The translations under genes were made by a program, and so were the position numbers. The notes beneath the pieces were generated by a model, which ran no database searches, was not told where the DNA came from, and worked only from the letters and a program-made list of their open reading frames with translations. From Anaerolineales bacterium (GTDB lineage Bacteria > Chloroflexota > Anaerolineae > Anaerolineales > Villigracilaceae): a stretch of 64,000 nt of DNA. The DNA lies in the NCBI GenBank assembly GCA_014860745.1, contig JACZJC010000078.1, forward strand, positions 1 to 64,000, given 5' to 3'. Position 1 is the first letter of the stretch, and every line of letters begins with the position of its first letter. Of the stretch, positions 37,425 to 46,015 are shown piece after piece.

Positions 37425-39107
37425 CTATTTCCTCATCTTAGCCAGCAACGTCGCCATTTTTTCGTTGCCGCTTGCTGGTGGCTTCCACTCTACGTGTACG
37501 GCTTGCGCTCCTTGCGATGTGAGGCTATCGTAAAACGACTCAAGCCCAACATTGATTGCGGCGAGAGATTGCTTCAATTGCTCAAGGTTTACAGGGGTAA
37601 ATTCATATTTCTTTTTGCTGCTAAATCGCAAACTGACATATTCCATCGCTTCGGTAGTACTACGGAAAACTTTTACCCCCGCGTCCTCCAAAACCGAAAC
37701 TTGCGACTGGAGATTTTGTGGGTCATCACTCGTCCCGATCACTATCGCTACGAACTCCAAGTCGCTAGTTACTAATCTCTGTTCTCTAATCTCTTTTATC
37801 ACAGGCACCAACTCACCCGCAGGATCTATATGTGAGCCTTCACCGAGCACCACATCGAACAGGATCATCCCCACCTCGGGGTCGGCGGCTTCCTGTTTCA
37901 TGCGGCGAATGCGCAGGTCGTTGTCGATCATCGGGTGCAGACGACCGACCATAAAAAACTCATCACCGAGATCGATGATGGAATGTGCCTCACTTTTGAG
38001 CGGATCTTTTAGATTTTGATTCGGTGTAATTGGACCGTTGGAATAAATCGGCGAGAGACTTGCCTGCAAGCCAACCATGGCTTCAAAGGCAAGCGTGCCG
38101 CCTGAGAATAGACCGCGAAGATAGAGACTGGAGATTGGAGACTTTTTAGTAGTCTCTAGTCTCAAGTCTCCAATTTTCACCGCAAGCTCCGCGGCTTCAC
38201 TAAGGCTAATCGCAAACCGCAAATTGCCGATCTTTCTGGCAGGCGCAGGGTAGCCAATGAAATAAATAACAACCGGCTTGCCAGTCCCTTGCGCGGCAGA
38301 AATTAATTGTGTCGCAACGTTGGGTGACGGCGGTTTGGAAATAAGGGCAATCACCTTTGTTTGATCGTCGCGCGCTAAAACATCGAGGGCTTGATGTGCT
38401 GTGATCGCTCCCACCTCGGACTTCAGATCCCGCCCGCCTGTGCCAATGGCATGTGATATGCCGCCGCCTAACTCGTGGATATGAGCCGTCACGGCTTGCG
38501 TGCCTGTGCCAGACGCGCCCACCACGCCAATATTGCCGCGCCGCACTCGGTTGGCAAACCCCAGCCCGATACCGTTGATGATGGCGGTGCCACAATCAGG
38601 TCCCATCACGAGTAGACCCTTTTCACGGGCGAATTTTTTCAACGCGATCTCATCTTCGAGCGAGACGTTGTCGCTGTAAAGAAATACGTGTTTGCCAAGC
38701 TCAAGCGCTTCACGTGCCACCCCAGCCGCATAGCGCCCAGGCACAGAGATCAACACCCAATTCGCTTCGGGCAGTTGTTTCACGGCTCCGCTCAAACTTC
38801 GCGGGCGGAAGTCTTGCGAGACGCTGGATGATTTGCGACGGGCGAGCAGCTCGTCAACTTGTCCGATTGCGGCTTCAGCAGAAGCATCGCTCTCCGCTTT
38901 CACAACGATGAGCAGATCATCGGGGTTGGCAGTGACGGCTTCGGGGAGTAGATTATTTGCCGCGAGCAGGTCGCGGTTGGCGGGAGTTGCCATCACCACA
39001 CCTGCGTCCGCGACGCCAGGCAAGCCGAGCAAGCCGCGTTGCAGTTGCATCAACACGACCGAGTCGTAATAGGCTCCCGCGCGAACGTTCCATTTGATGA
39101 CGGTCAT
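37425..39107 (-). CDS. fdrA: FdrA family acyl-CoA synthetase-like protein (AllF-like)
   Basis: VMATPANRDLLAANNLLPEAVTANPDDLLIVVKA, MGPDCGTAIINGIGLGFANRVRRGNIGVVGASGTGTQAVT, RGLFSGGTLAFEA. Confidence 0.92.
   Translation of the reverse strand: MTVIKWNVRAGAYYDSVVLMQLQRGLLGLPGVADAGVVMATPANRDLLAANNLLPEAVTANPDDLLIVVKAESDASAEAAIGQVDELLARRKSSSVSQDFRPRSLSGAVKQLPEANWVLISVPGRYAAGVAREALELGKHVFLYSDNVSLEDEIALKKFAREKGLLVMGPDCGTAIINGIGLGFANRVRRGNIGVVGASGTGTQAVTAHIHELGGGISHAIGTGGRDLKSEVGAITAHQALDVLARDDQTKVIALISKPPSPNVATQLISAAQGTGKPVVIYFIGYPAPARKIGNLRFAISLSEAAELAVKIGDLRLETTKKSPISSLYLRGLFSGGTLAFEAMVGLQASLSPIYSNGPITPNQNLKDPLKSEAHSIIDLGDEFFMVGRLHPMIDNDLRIRRMKQEAADPEVGMILFDVVLGEGSHIDPAGELVPVIKEIREQRLVTSDLEFVAIVIGTSDDPQNLQSQVSVLEDAGVKVFRSTTEAMEYVSLRFSSKKKYEFTPVNLEQLKQSLAAINVGLESFYDSLTSQGAQAVHVEWKPPASGNEKMATLLAKMRK
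38124..38170. repeat. Purine-rich palindromic repeat inserted in frame within fdrA
   Basis: GAGACTGGAGATTGGAGACT-ttttagt-AGTCTCTAGTCTCAAGTCTC, 17/20 matched arms. Confidence 0.85.
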
Positions 39108-40381
39108 ATCACCCTCACCACTTTCTGGATCTCTTTCGCCCATGCGAACAGCGACTCGTCTGCATTCCACTTGCCGACCAGTTGCAAACCCATCGGCAAA
39201 TTGTCTTCGTTCTTCTTTGTGGGGATATTGATGGCAGGGAAGCCGATCTGCGTCCACGGCAGGCACATAACGGGGTCGCCTGTGGAGTCAAGTCCTTTGT
39301 TTGCGGGTCCGATGGCAGGCGGGCAGATCCAGAGGTCAATGTTGTTTTCGGTCATGGTTTGGGTGATGGAGGCACGGAAGGAATCATGGGCGGTGATTAG
39401 AGACTGGAGATCAGAGACTGATTGTCCACGTTTGATAAGGTCGGTGAATTTAGAGGAGTAGAGCGATTTGTATTTTGCAAACCAGTCTTTGTGAACTTGG
39501 GATGCGTCGTAAGACATAATGGCGTCGTGACGGTCGCGGACTTGCTGAAAATCATCCATGACTTGGACGCGGCGCAGGGTGTATCCTGCTTGGGCGAGTG
39601 AATCGCAAAGGTTGTTGAAGCAGGCTAAAGCGTAGTCTGAAGCGCAGGAGAGATAGGGTCCGTCGGGGATTCCGAGAGTCGGCTTTCGCGTCGTAGTCTC
39701 CAGTCTCCAATCTCCAATCAATACAGAAGCAACTCGCTCCGCCGTTTCCACATCCCGCGCAAACAACCCAATATGATCGAATATTGGGGAAAGAGGAATG
39801 ACGCCATCACGGGAGATTCTTTCATACGTAGGCTTGAAACCGACCGCGCCACAAAACGCGGCGGGACGGATCACGGAGCCGATGGTCTGCGTGCCGAGTG
39901 CAACATCACATAACCCCGCGCCGATGGCGGCGGCGGAGCCGCTGCTCGAACCGCCTGGGGTATGGTTGGGATTATGCGGGTTGCGCGTGGGTCCGGGTGT
40001 GAAGTAGGCGAACTCGGTGGTGACTGTTTTGCCCATGATGAGCGCGCCCGCGTTCTTGAGTTGCGTCACGCTTGCGGCTTCATTCCCCTGCAAATCTTGT
40101 GAAGGCAATTTACTTCCCGCTTGCGTAGTGAACCCCTTGACGTGAAAAATATCCTTCACGCCAACGGTCATGCCAAAAAGTGCAGGGCGGTTATTTGCAT
40201 CAGGATGTTTTTTGATAAGTTCTTCTGCTTCTTTGTGCAATCTCTCAAAACGATTTGCTTCTGGAATAAACGATAGAATTTCTGGTTCACGAGAATCGAA
40301 GAGAGACTGGAGATTGGAGACTAAGTCTCTTGCGGGGATTTCGTTGTTGCGAAAGGCGCGGGTGAATTCAACGGGATTCAT
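39104..40381 (-). CDS. Amidase-signature family protein
   Basis: TPGGSSSGSAAAIGAGLCDVALGTQTIGSVIRPAAFCGAVGFKPTY. Confidence 0.93.
   Translation of the reverse strand: MNPVEFTRAFRNNEIPARDLVSNLQSLFDSREPEILSFIPEANRFERLHKEAEELIKKHPDANNRPALFGMTVGVKDIFHVKGFTTQAGSKLPSQDLQGNEAASVTQLKNAGALIMGKTVTTEFAYFTPGPTRNPHNPNHTPGGSSSGSAAAIGAGLCDVALGTQTIGSVIRPAAFCGAVGFKPTYERISRDGVIPLSPIFDHIGLFARDVETAERVASVLIGDWRLETTTRKPTLGIPDGPYLSCASDYALACFNNLCDSLAQAGYTLRRVQVMDDFQQVRDRHDAIMSYDASQVHKDWFAKYKSLYSSKFTDLIKRGQSVSDLQSLITAHDSFRASITQTMTENNIDLWICPPAIGPANKGLDSTGDPVMCLPWTQIGFPAINIPTKKNEDNLPMGLQLVGKWNADESLFAWAKEIQKVVRVI
39695..39720. repeat. Purine-rich repeat copy in frame within the amidase gene
   Basis: AGTCTCCAGTCTCCAATCTCCAATCA; encodes GDWRLETT on the gene strand. 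Confidence 0.75.
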
Positions 40382-40397
40382 AGTCTCTAATCTCTGA

Positions 40398-40874
40398 TCA
40401 TTTCATTTTTTCACTTGCAAGTTTGACCGCATCCACAATATGTTGGTAGCCTGTGCAGCGGCAAAGATTGCCAGAAAGCGCATGACGGATATCGTCTTCC
40501 GTGGGATTCGGGTTTTGCTTTAGGAAAGGAATCAGCGTCATCAAAATACCCGGCGTGCAATACCCGCATTGGAGGCCATGTGCCTCCCAGAAGGCTTGCT
40601 GTATCGGATGCAAATCATCTTTATCTTTTGCAAGACCTTCGACTGTCGTGATGGCATGGCCGTCCGCCTGCACGGCGAAGATCAAACACGAGCGCATGGA
40701 TTCGCCGTCGAACAGGATCGTACACGCGCCGCACACACCGTGTTCACAGCCGACATGCGTGCCTGTCAGTCCAAGTTCATGGCGCAGGAAATCGCTGAGC
40801 AGCAAGCGCGGTTCCACCTCGCGTTTATATTCCTTTTCGTTGACTGTGATCGTCGTTGGAAATGATTGGTTCAT
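40398..40874 (-). CDS. (2Fe-2S)-binding subunit of a xanthine dehydrogenase-family hydroxylase
   Basis: GCEHGVCGACTILFDG, CGYCTPGILMT, NLCRCTGYQHIVDAV. Confidence 0.95.
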   Translation of the reverse strand: MNQSFPTTITVNEKEYKREVEPRLLLSDFLRHELGLTGTHVGCEHGVCGACTILFDGESMRSCLIFAVQADGHAITTVEGLAKDKDDLHPIQQAFWEAHGLQCGYCTPGILMTLIPFLKQNPNPTEDDIRHALSGNLCRCTGYQHIVDAVKLASEKMK

Positions 40875-41752
40875 TGCTTGTTTTCCTCTGCGCGCCTCAT
40901 GGATTGTTTCAATGCGTTTTTCGTCAACACCTTTGCCAGATGACGTTGGAATTCCGGCGAGGTATGAACATTGCCGAACGGATTGATCTCTTTTTCGCCC
41001 GCAGTGACTGCGGCTGATTCGATCAATGCATCACCCAGCAGATTCCCTTCCAAGCTTTTTGCCGTCTCTTTTGCATCCACAGGCCCATCGCCCGCGTTCA
41101 AATAAACAAGCTTTGCAGAGTCACACCTTCCGTTTTCATTAAGCGTGACCAGCGCGGCGACGCCCATCAACGCGTAATCGCCTGCGCGCGGCGCAATCTC
41201 CATGAACGACCAGCCTGTGCGCGGCCTCATAAACGGCAATTCAATCTCAACCAATATTTCATCGGGTTCGAGCGCGGTGGTGAACATGCCGACGAAAAAA
41301 TCCTCTGCTTTGATCCAGCGTTCGCCGGATTTATTTTGCGCTTTCAATCTCGCATCCAACGCGAGCATCAACACGGGAAGTTCCGCGGCGGGGTCGGCGT
41401 TGACGATACTCCCGCCGATCGTGCCGCGGTTGCGAATTTGTGGATGGGCTATGAACGGAGCGGCTTCATGCAGCAGCGGCGTTCGTTTTGCAATCGAAGA
41501 ATCAAATTCGAGATGCCGCTCGCGCGTCATCGCCCCGATCCGCAGCGTATTCTTCTCTTCATGAATGTAACTCAACTCATTCACTCGATTCAAATCAATC
41601 AACATGCCAGGCTGGACGATACGAAAATTCATCGCAGGCACCAGGCTTTGGCCGCCAGCCAGCAGTTTCGCATCGTCGCCGTATTGAGCCTTTATTTCAA
41701 GCGCTTGTTCGAGAGATGTTGGAGAATGATATTCAAAAGGGGCAGGCTTCAT
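40871..41752 (-). CDS. FAD-binding subunit of a xanthine dehydrogenase-family hydroxylase
   Basis: AKLLAGGQSLVPAMNFRI, IRNRGTIGGSIVNADPAAELP. Confidence 0.95.
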   Translation of the reverse strand: MKPAPFEYHSPTSLEQALEIKAQYGDDAKLLAGGQSLVPAMNFRIVQPGMLIDLNRVNELSYIHEEKNTLRIGAMTRERHLEFDSSIAKRTPLLHEAAPFIAHPQIRNRGTIGGSIVNADPAAELPVLMLALDARLKAQNKSGERWIKAEDFFVGMFTTALEPDEILVEIELPFMRPRTGWSFMEIAPRAGDYALMGVAALVTLNENGRCDSAKLVYLNAGDGPVDAKETAKSLEGNLLGDALIESAAVTAGEKEINPFGNVHTSPEFQRHLAKVLTKNALKQSMRRAEENKQ

Positions 41753-41759
41753 AAAGACC

Positions 41760-42842
41760 TCAAAGATCGGAGACTAGGGATTGAACGTGCTTCGCTTCTT
41801 CCTTGCCCTCAAGCTGATCCGGTTTCCTGTGGGTTTTCACCACCTCAGACATGATGGAGAGTGCGATTTCTTCCGGGGTGCTGGCGCCGATGTCGAGACC
41901 GATGGGGGCGTGCAGCCGCGATAACTCCGATTCGCTCAGACTGTCGTTCAGCAATCGTTCGCGGCGTTTTGCATTTGTCGTTTTGCTTCCCAATGCGCCG
42001 ACATAAAAGGCAGGACTGGTCAACGCAATTTTCAACGCGGGGTCGTCCAGTTTTGGGTCGTGGGTGAGCATGGCAATCGCAGTGGATCGGGTGATCCGAA
42101 TCTTTGCAAACGCATCGTCCACCCAATCCTGGATCAACATATCCACATGAGGGAAGCGCTCCTCACTCCCCCAGGCTTTGCGCGGGTCGACGAGAATCGT
42201 TCGAAAGCCAAGAGTCTTTGCAAGTGCAGCCAGGGCGATGGCGATGTGGACTCCTCCGACCATAATCAGCGTTGGAGGCGGGGAGACCACATCAAAAAAG
42301 ACTTCAACGGTTTCGCTTAATGACACCCGGCGCGAGTTACCTTGTGAAAGAGCCTGCATGCCAACTGTTAACACCGCATTGTCCCATTGGTTGCCGATGG
42401 AGCCGAATGTGATTCTGCCCTCTGCGATCAGCATTTCACGCCCCAGTAAATCGTCCGGGCCGCGAATTATGATGGCGTGAACAAAAGGTATTTCATCTAA
42501 AAATATTGAATGAAGTTTATTTACAAAGTCAGTCTCAAGTGGCTGAACGAAGATATCAATGCTTCCCCCGCAGGCGAGGCCCACCTCCCATGCGGTTTCA
42601 TCCACCACGCCGAAATGCAAAAGTTGTGGACGATTGGTTTTCAGAGATTGCATCCCCGCTTCGGCGACGGCATTTTCCACGCAACCGCCGCTGACCGAGC
42701 CGGTCATTTTTCCAGCGAGAGTGACCGCCATCTTTGAGCCGGCGCTCCGCGGTGAAGACCCCCAAGTCTGTACCACCGTTGCCAGCGCAATGGGAATCCC
42801 TTCTTTTTGCCAACGAATTAGGTCGGGCAGAATATCGCACAT
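41760..42842 (-). CDS. XdhC/CoxI-family maturation protein
   Basis: WGSSPRSAGSKMAVTLAGKMTGSVSGGCVENAV, DPRKAW, YVGALGSKTTNAKRRERL. Confidence 0.93.
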   Translation of the reverse strand: MCDILPDLIRWQKEGIPIALATVVQTWGSSPRSAGSKMAVTLAGKMTGSVSGGCVENAVAEAGMQSLKTNRPQLLHFGVVDETAWEVGLACGGSIDIFVQPLETDFVNKLHSIFLDEIPFVHAIIIRGPDDLLGREMLIAEGRITFGSIGNQWDNAVLTVGMQALSQGNSRRVSLSETVEVFFDVVSPPPTLIMVGGVHIAIALAALAKTLGFRTILVDPRKAWGSEERFPHVDMLIQDWVDDAFAKIRITRSTAIAMLTHDPKLDDPALKIALTSPAFYVGALGSKTTNAKRRERLLNDSLSESELSRLHAPIGLDIGASTPEEIALSIMSEVVKTHRKPDQLEGKEEAKHVQSLVSDL

Positions 42843-42896
42843 GGAATCCTCATACCACTAAAGTTAAAGCCAGGAATTCGTTCAATATCCGGGTTG

Positions 42897-43352
42897 CTAC
42901 TCTGAATCCTCTTTTTCTATTCGCTTGCGGACTTCGTCATAGAACACCCCCGCTAATTTTTGCGAGACAGGCACCATCAGCCGCGAGACCAGGCTTGCCA
43001 ATTGTCCCGAGACGCTGATATCCGCCGTCCATTGCACGAGGGTGGCATTGTCGGGAGCATCGGTCAGCATCATCTCACTGACCGCATCCGCAGCGCTTCC
43101 GGTGGCCGTGCCGTGCGCCTTGAGTTTTGCGCGGTTGGGTTCGTCTAATTCGAGGATGTCCACTTCGCCGGAGAAGCGCGCTTTTACAGATCCCAGCCCG
43201 ACCGAGACGACCCCGCGGTATTTTTTCATTTCTTCGATGGTCTCTATTTTTTCCACGCCCGGCGCGCATTGTCCGATCTGTGTTGGATCGGTCATGAAAT
43301 CCCATACCTTCTTGCGCGGCGCGTGGATCGTTACGCTGCCTTTAAGCTGCAT
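42897..43352 (-). CDS. CoxG/SRPBCC family protein
   Basis: MQLKGSVTIHAPRKKVWDFMTDPTQIGQCAPGVEKIE. Confidence 0.9.
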   Translation of the reverse strand: MQLKGSVTIHAPRKKVWDFMTDPTQIGQCAPGVEKIETIEEMKKYRGVVSVGLGSVKARFSGEVDILELDEPNRAKLKAHGTATGSAADAVSEMMLTDAPDNATLVQWTADISVSGQLASLVSRLMVPVSQKLAGVFYDEVRKRIEKEDSE

Positions 43353-43708
43353 GAATTCTCCTCATCAACTGGTTGGTGGTTAGGGTTGGAGTTTAGCACA
43401 AGGCGAATGTGAAAGTCAACGTGTAATCGAATGTGTCAGTTCGGCAGGCAGGCAGGGGGGAGAGTGAGGCGGAGCCTGACCCGGAAAATGGACAAATTAG
43501 CGTAACCGGGTCCGATTTATTGGGTTATTTATGGTGATATGCATCCATCTCAGGGAGTTATTCCGCTTGTGGATTGTTTTTACCGCTGGACCAGATCGCT
43601 CCATCCTTTTATGTCGCCTCGCATTTGACGCCTGGCGATTTTTTATTGGAGGTGTCTATTGAAGATGGTTTATTCGTTTCGCCTCGATCAATTATCAACT
43701 AAAGGAGA

Positions 43709-45205
43709 ATGACAGGTATGGCTACGAAAAAGAAAACCACAAAATCAAAGACAGGTACGATGAAGGCTGTTAAATCCACGGGCTCGTCCGTAGGGATGAC
43801 AACCACCCGGAACGGTGTGATGGGTTACATGCCCAATGACATGCCCTCGTATGGGCGGTTGATTCTGCTTGGTTTCCAGCACGTGCTGACGATGTTCCCC
43901 GCGACGGTGTTCGTGGCGGCATTCTGCGGTTTCAATGTTGGGACAGTCTTGTTCGCTTCCGGCGTCTCGACGATTGTCGCGCTTCTTCTTTCTCGCCGCG
44001 GGGTCGGAACTTTTATCCCCTTGTTTTACGGCTCGAGTTTTAGTTATATAGCCGCCTATGCGGGGATCAGCGGCGCCATGCTCGGCGCTCCTTATACGCC
44101 GTTCAGCGGACCGCTGCCGGATGAGATCATCAGTGTGATGCAGGCTGGTATCGTGGTGACCGGCTTGATCAACATTGCGGTCGGCTATCTTATTCAATGG
44201 GTCGGCAAGGCAAATCTCGATAAAGTCCTCCCGCCTGTTATTACAGGTTCGGTTGCGGCCATCATTGGCTTCGGTCTTGCATTCGCTGCTGTTGGGAACC
44301 TGGCCAGCAACAATTTCCTTGTAGCGTTGATCACATTGCTGCTTACAATTTTATTCTCTGTATATTTGCAAAATAAGGGATTCGTTGGAATGCTCCCGGT
44401 TTTGCTGGGAGCTGTTGGAGGCTACGTTATTTCGGCGCTGGTGGCACCCGGCTCTGTAAATCTTGCCCCGGTTGCCGCTGCTCCAATGTTTCAAATACCG
44501 CATTTTACCTGGCCTTCCTTTAGCGGACCGTTGGTGGTGACGGCCATTGTAAGCATATCCATCATGGCGATTGCCACAATACCGGAATCGACAGCCCACC
44601 TATACCAAATGAGCCTGTACATTGACCGTTTTGCCGAAGAATCAGGCCGTGAAAAGATTCATCTCGATAAGAATATTGGCTTCAACCTGGTCCTCGACGG
44701 GATTGGCGATTTTCTCAACGGTCTCGTTGGAGCCACGGCCGGCACGAATTATGGTGAAAATAATTCGCTGATGGCAATCACACGCAACTACTCGGGTCCT
44801 GCCTTGATTGCGGCTGGTGTGATCGCGATCCTGCTTGGTTTCAGCGGACAGCTTGCCGCTCTCGTCAATTCCGTGCCGTTGGCAGTCAGCGGCGGCCTGG
44901 CAGTGTACCTCTTCGGGGTGATCGGTATGCAAGGCATTGCGCTGATGCAGGAACATAAGGTCAGTATGTTCAATCCGCGCAACCTGGCGATTGGCGCCAC
45001 CATCATGGTGGTCGGAATTGGCGGAAATATCGGTTATCCGAACGGTCTGCTGCCCATTACCGTTCCGAATGTTTTCCCGCAGGGGCTTCCCGCCATCGCG
45101 ACTGCCGCCGTGCTAGGCATCCTTCTTAATGCCATCTTCCTCATCTTCAAGCCGCCGATGGTCGACACCGAAATTCTTGACGAAGCAGTCTCTGCAGCGG
45201 ATTAA
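43709..45205 (+). CDS. NCS2-family uracil/xanthine permease
   Basis: LILLGFQHVLTMFPATVFVAAF, FYGSSFSYIAAY, FLNGLVGATAGTNYGENNSLMAITRNYS. Confidence 0.92.
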   Translation: MTGMATKKKTTKSKTGTMKAVKSTGSSVGMTTTRNGVMGYMPNDMPSYGRLILLGFQHVLTMFPATVFVAAFCGFNVGTVLFASGVSTIVALLLSRRGVGTFIPLFYGSSFSYIAAYAGISGAMLGAPYTPFSGPLPDEIISVMQAGIVVTGLINIAVGYLIQWVGKANLDKVLPPVITGSVAAIIGFGLAFAAVGNLASNNFLVALITLLLTILFSVYLQNKGFVGMLPVLLGAVGGYVISALVAPGSVNLAPVAAAPMFQIPHFTWPSFSGPLVVTAIVSISIMAIATIPESTAHLYQMSLYIDRFAEESGREKIHLDKNIGFNLVLDGIGDFLNGLVGATAGTNYGENNSLMAITRNYSGPALIAAGVIAILLGFSGQLAALVNSVPLAVSGGLAVYLFGVIGMQGIALMQEHKVSMFNPRNLAIGATIMVVGIGGNIGYPNGLLPITVPNVFPQGLPAIATAAVLGILLNAIFLIFKPPMVDTEILDEAVSAAD

Positions 45206-45228
45206 AATCAAAGAGGTGTTTCTTTTGA

Positions 45229-45268
45229 AACAACATGACAGGCGCTTTGCCTGTCATGTTGTTTTTTA
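45229..45268 (+). terminator. Strong rho-independent terminator
   Basis: AACAACATGACAGGC-gcttt-GCCTGTCATGTTGTT then T-run; 15-bp perfect stem. Confidence 0.85.
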
Positions 45269-45409
45269 TTTCTCAGATTGATATTCTACGAGTCGGATGG
45301 TGGATAAATTTGAGGTTGCCAATAAATCGGGGTATACTCGTCGTGAAAACTATCCACTTGGTGTGGAATTTGTGGTTATTCAATTCAAAAACAAGGAACT
45401 TCCATTCGT

Positions 45410-46003
45410 ATGCGAAACCTGGAAAATGTGATTTATGTAGTTTCGGGGCTGCCAAGATCGGGCACCTCCATGATGATGCAAATGCTCGAAGCGGGTGGGC
45501 TTCAAATCCTGACCGATAACATCCGCTCGGCAGATGATGATAATTTACAGGGGTATTACGAACTGGAACGGGTAAAACAACTGAAGGATGGGGACACCGA
45601 ATGGGTTACCCAGGCTGCCGGAAAGGTGATCAAGGTTATTTCATCCCTGCTGGAGCATCTTCCAGTCAATTTTCACTATAAGCTGGTATTCATGGAACGC
45701 GATCTGATGGAAATATTGGCATCGCAAAGAAAAATGCTCGAGCGAAGGGGTAAACCAAATAATCCTGAAGACGACGCGATGTTTTCAAATCTTTACACAA
45801 AACATTTGGTGAAAGTGAAAAGCTGGCTCTCCGCCCAGACCAACTTCGATGTGACCTATGTCAACTATAACGAGCTAATAACAAAGCCAAAGGAATTTGC
45901 CGCGACTATCGCCGGTTTCCTTGAAACGCCTGTCGATGTTCAGGCCATGGCCGGTGTTCCGGAGGGGAAGTTCTACCGCCAGCGAAACCCGGCATCGAAA
46001 TAA
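45410..46003 (+). CDS. Sulfotransferase-fold family protein
   Basis: VIYVVSGLPRSGTSMMMQMLEAGGLQILTD (P-loop 5'-PSB-like motif), late YVNYNELITKPKEFAATIAGFL. Confidence 0.82.
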   Translation: MRNLENVIYVVSGLPRSGTSMMMQMLEAGGLQILTDNIRSADDDNLQGYYELERVKQLKDGDTEWVTQAAGKVIKVISSLLEHLPVNFHYKLVFMERDLMEILASQRKMLERRGKPNNPEDDAMFSNLYTKHLVKVKSWLSAQTNFDVTYVNYNELITKPKEFAATIAGFLETPVDVQAMAGVPEGKFYRQRNPASK

Positions 46004-46015
46004 TCCGCTTTGAAT

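Noticed and set aside
34526-37441. Large plus-strand ORFs (e.g. 34567..35544, 36485..37123)
   Set aside because: Antisense shadows of the well-supported minus-strand operon.
43400-43700. Purine-type riboswitch upstream of the NCS2 permease
   Set aside because: Could not recognise the conserved core of any purine riboswitch by eye; needs an Infernal scan.
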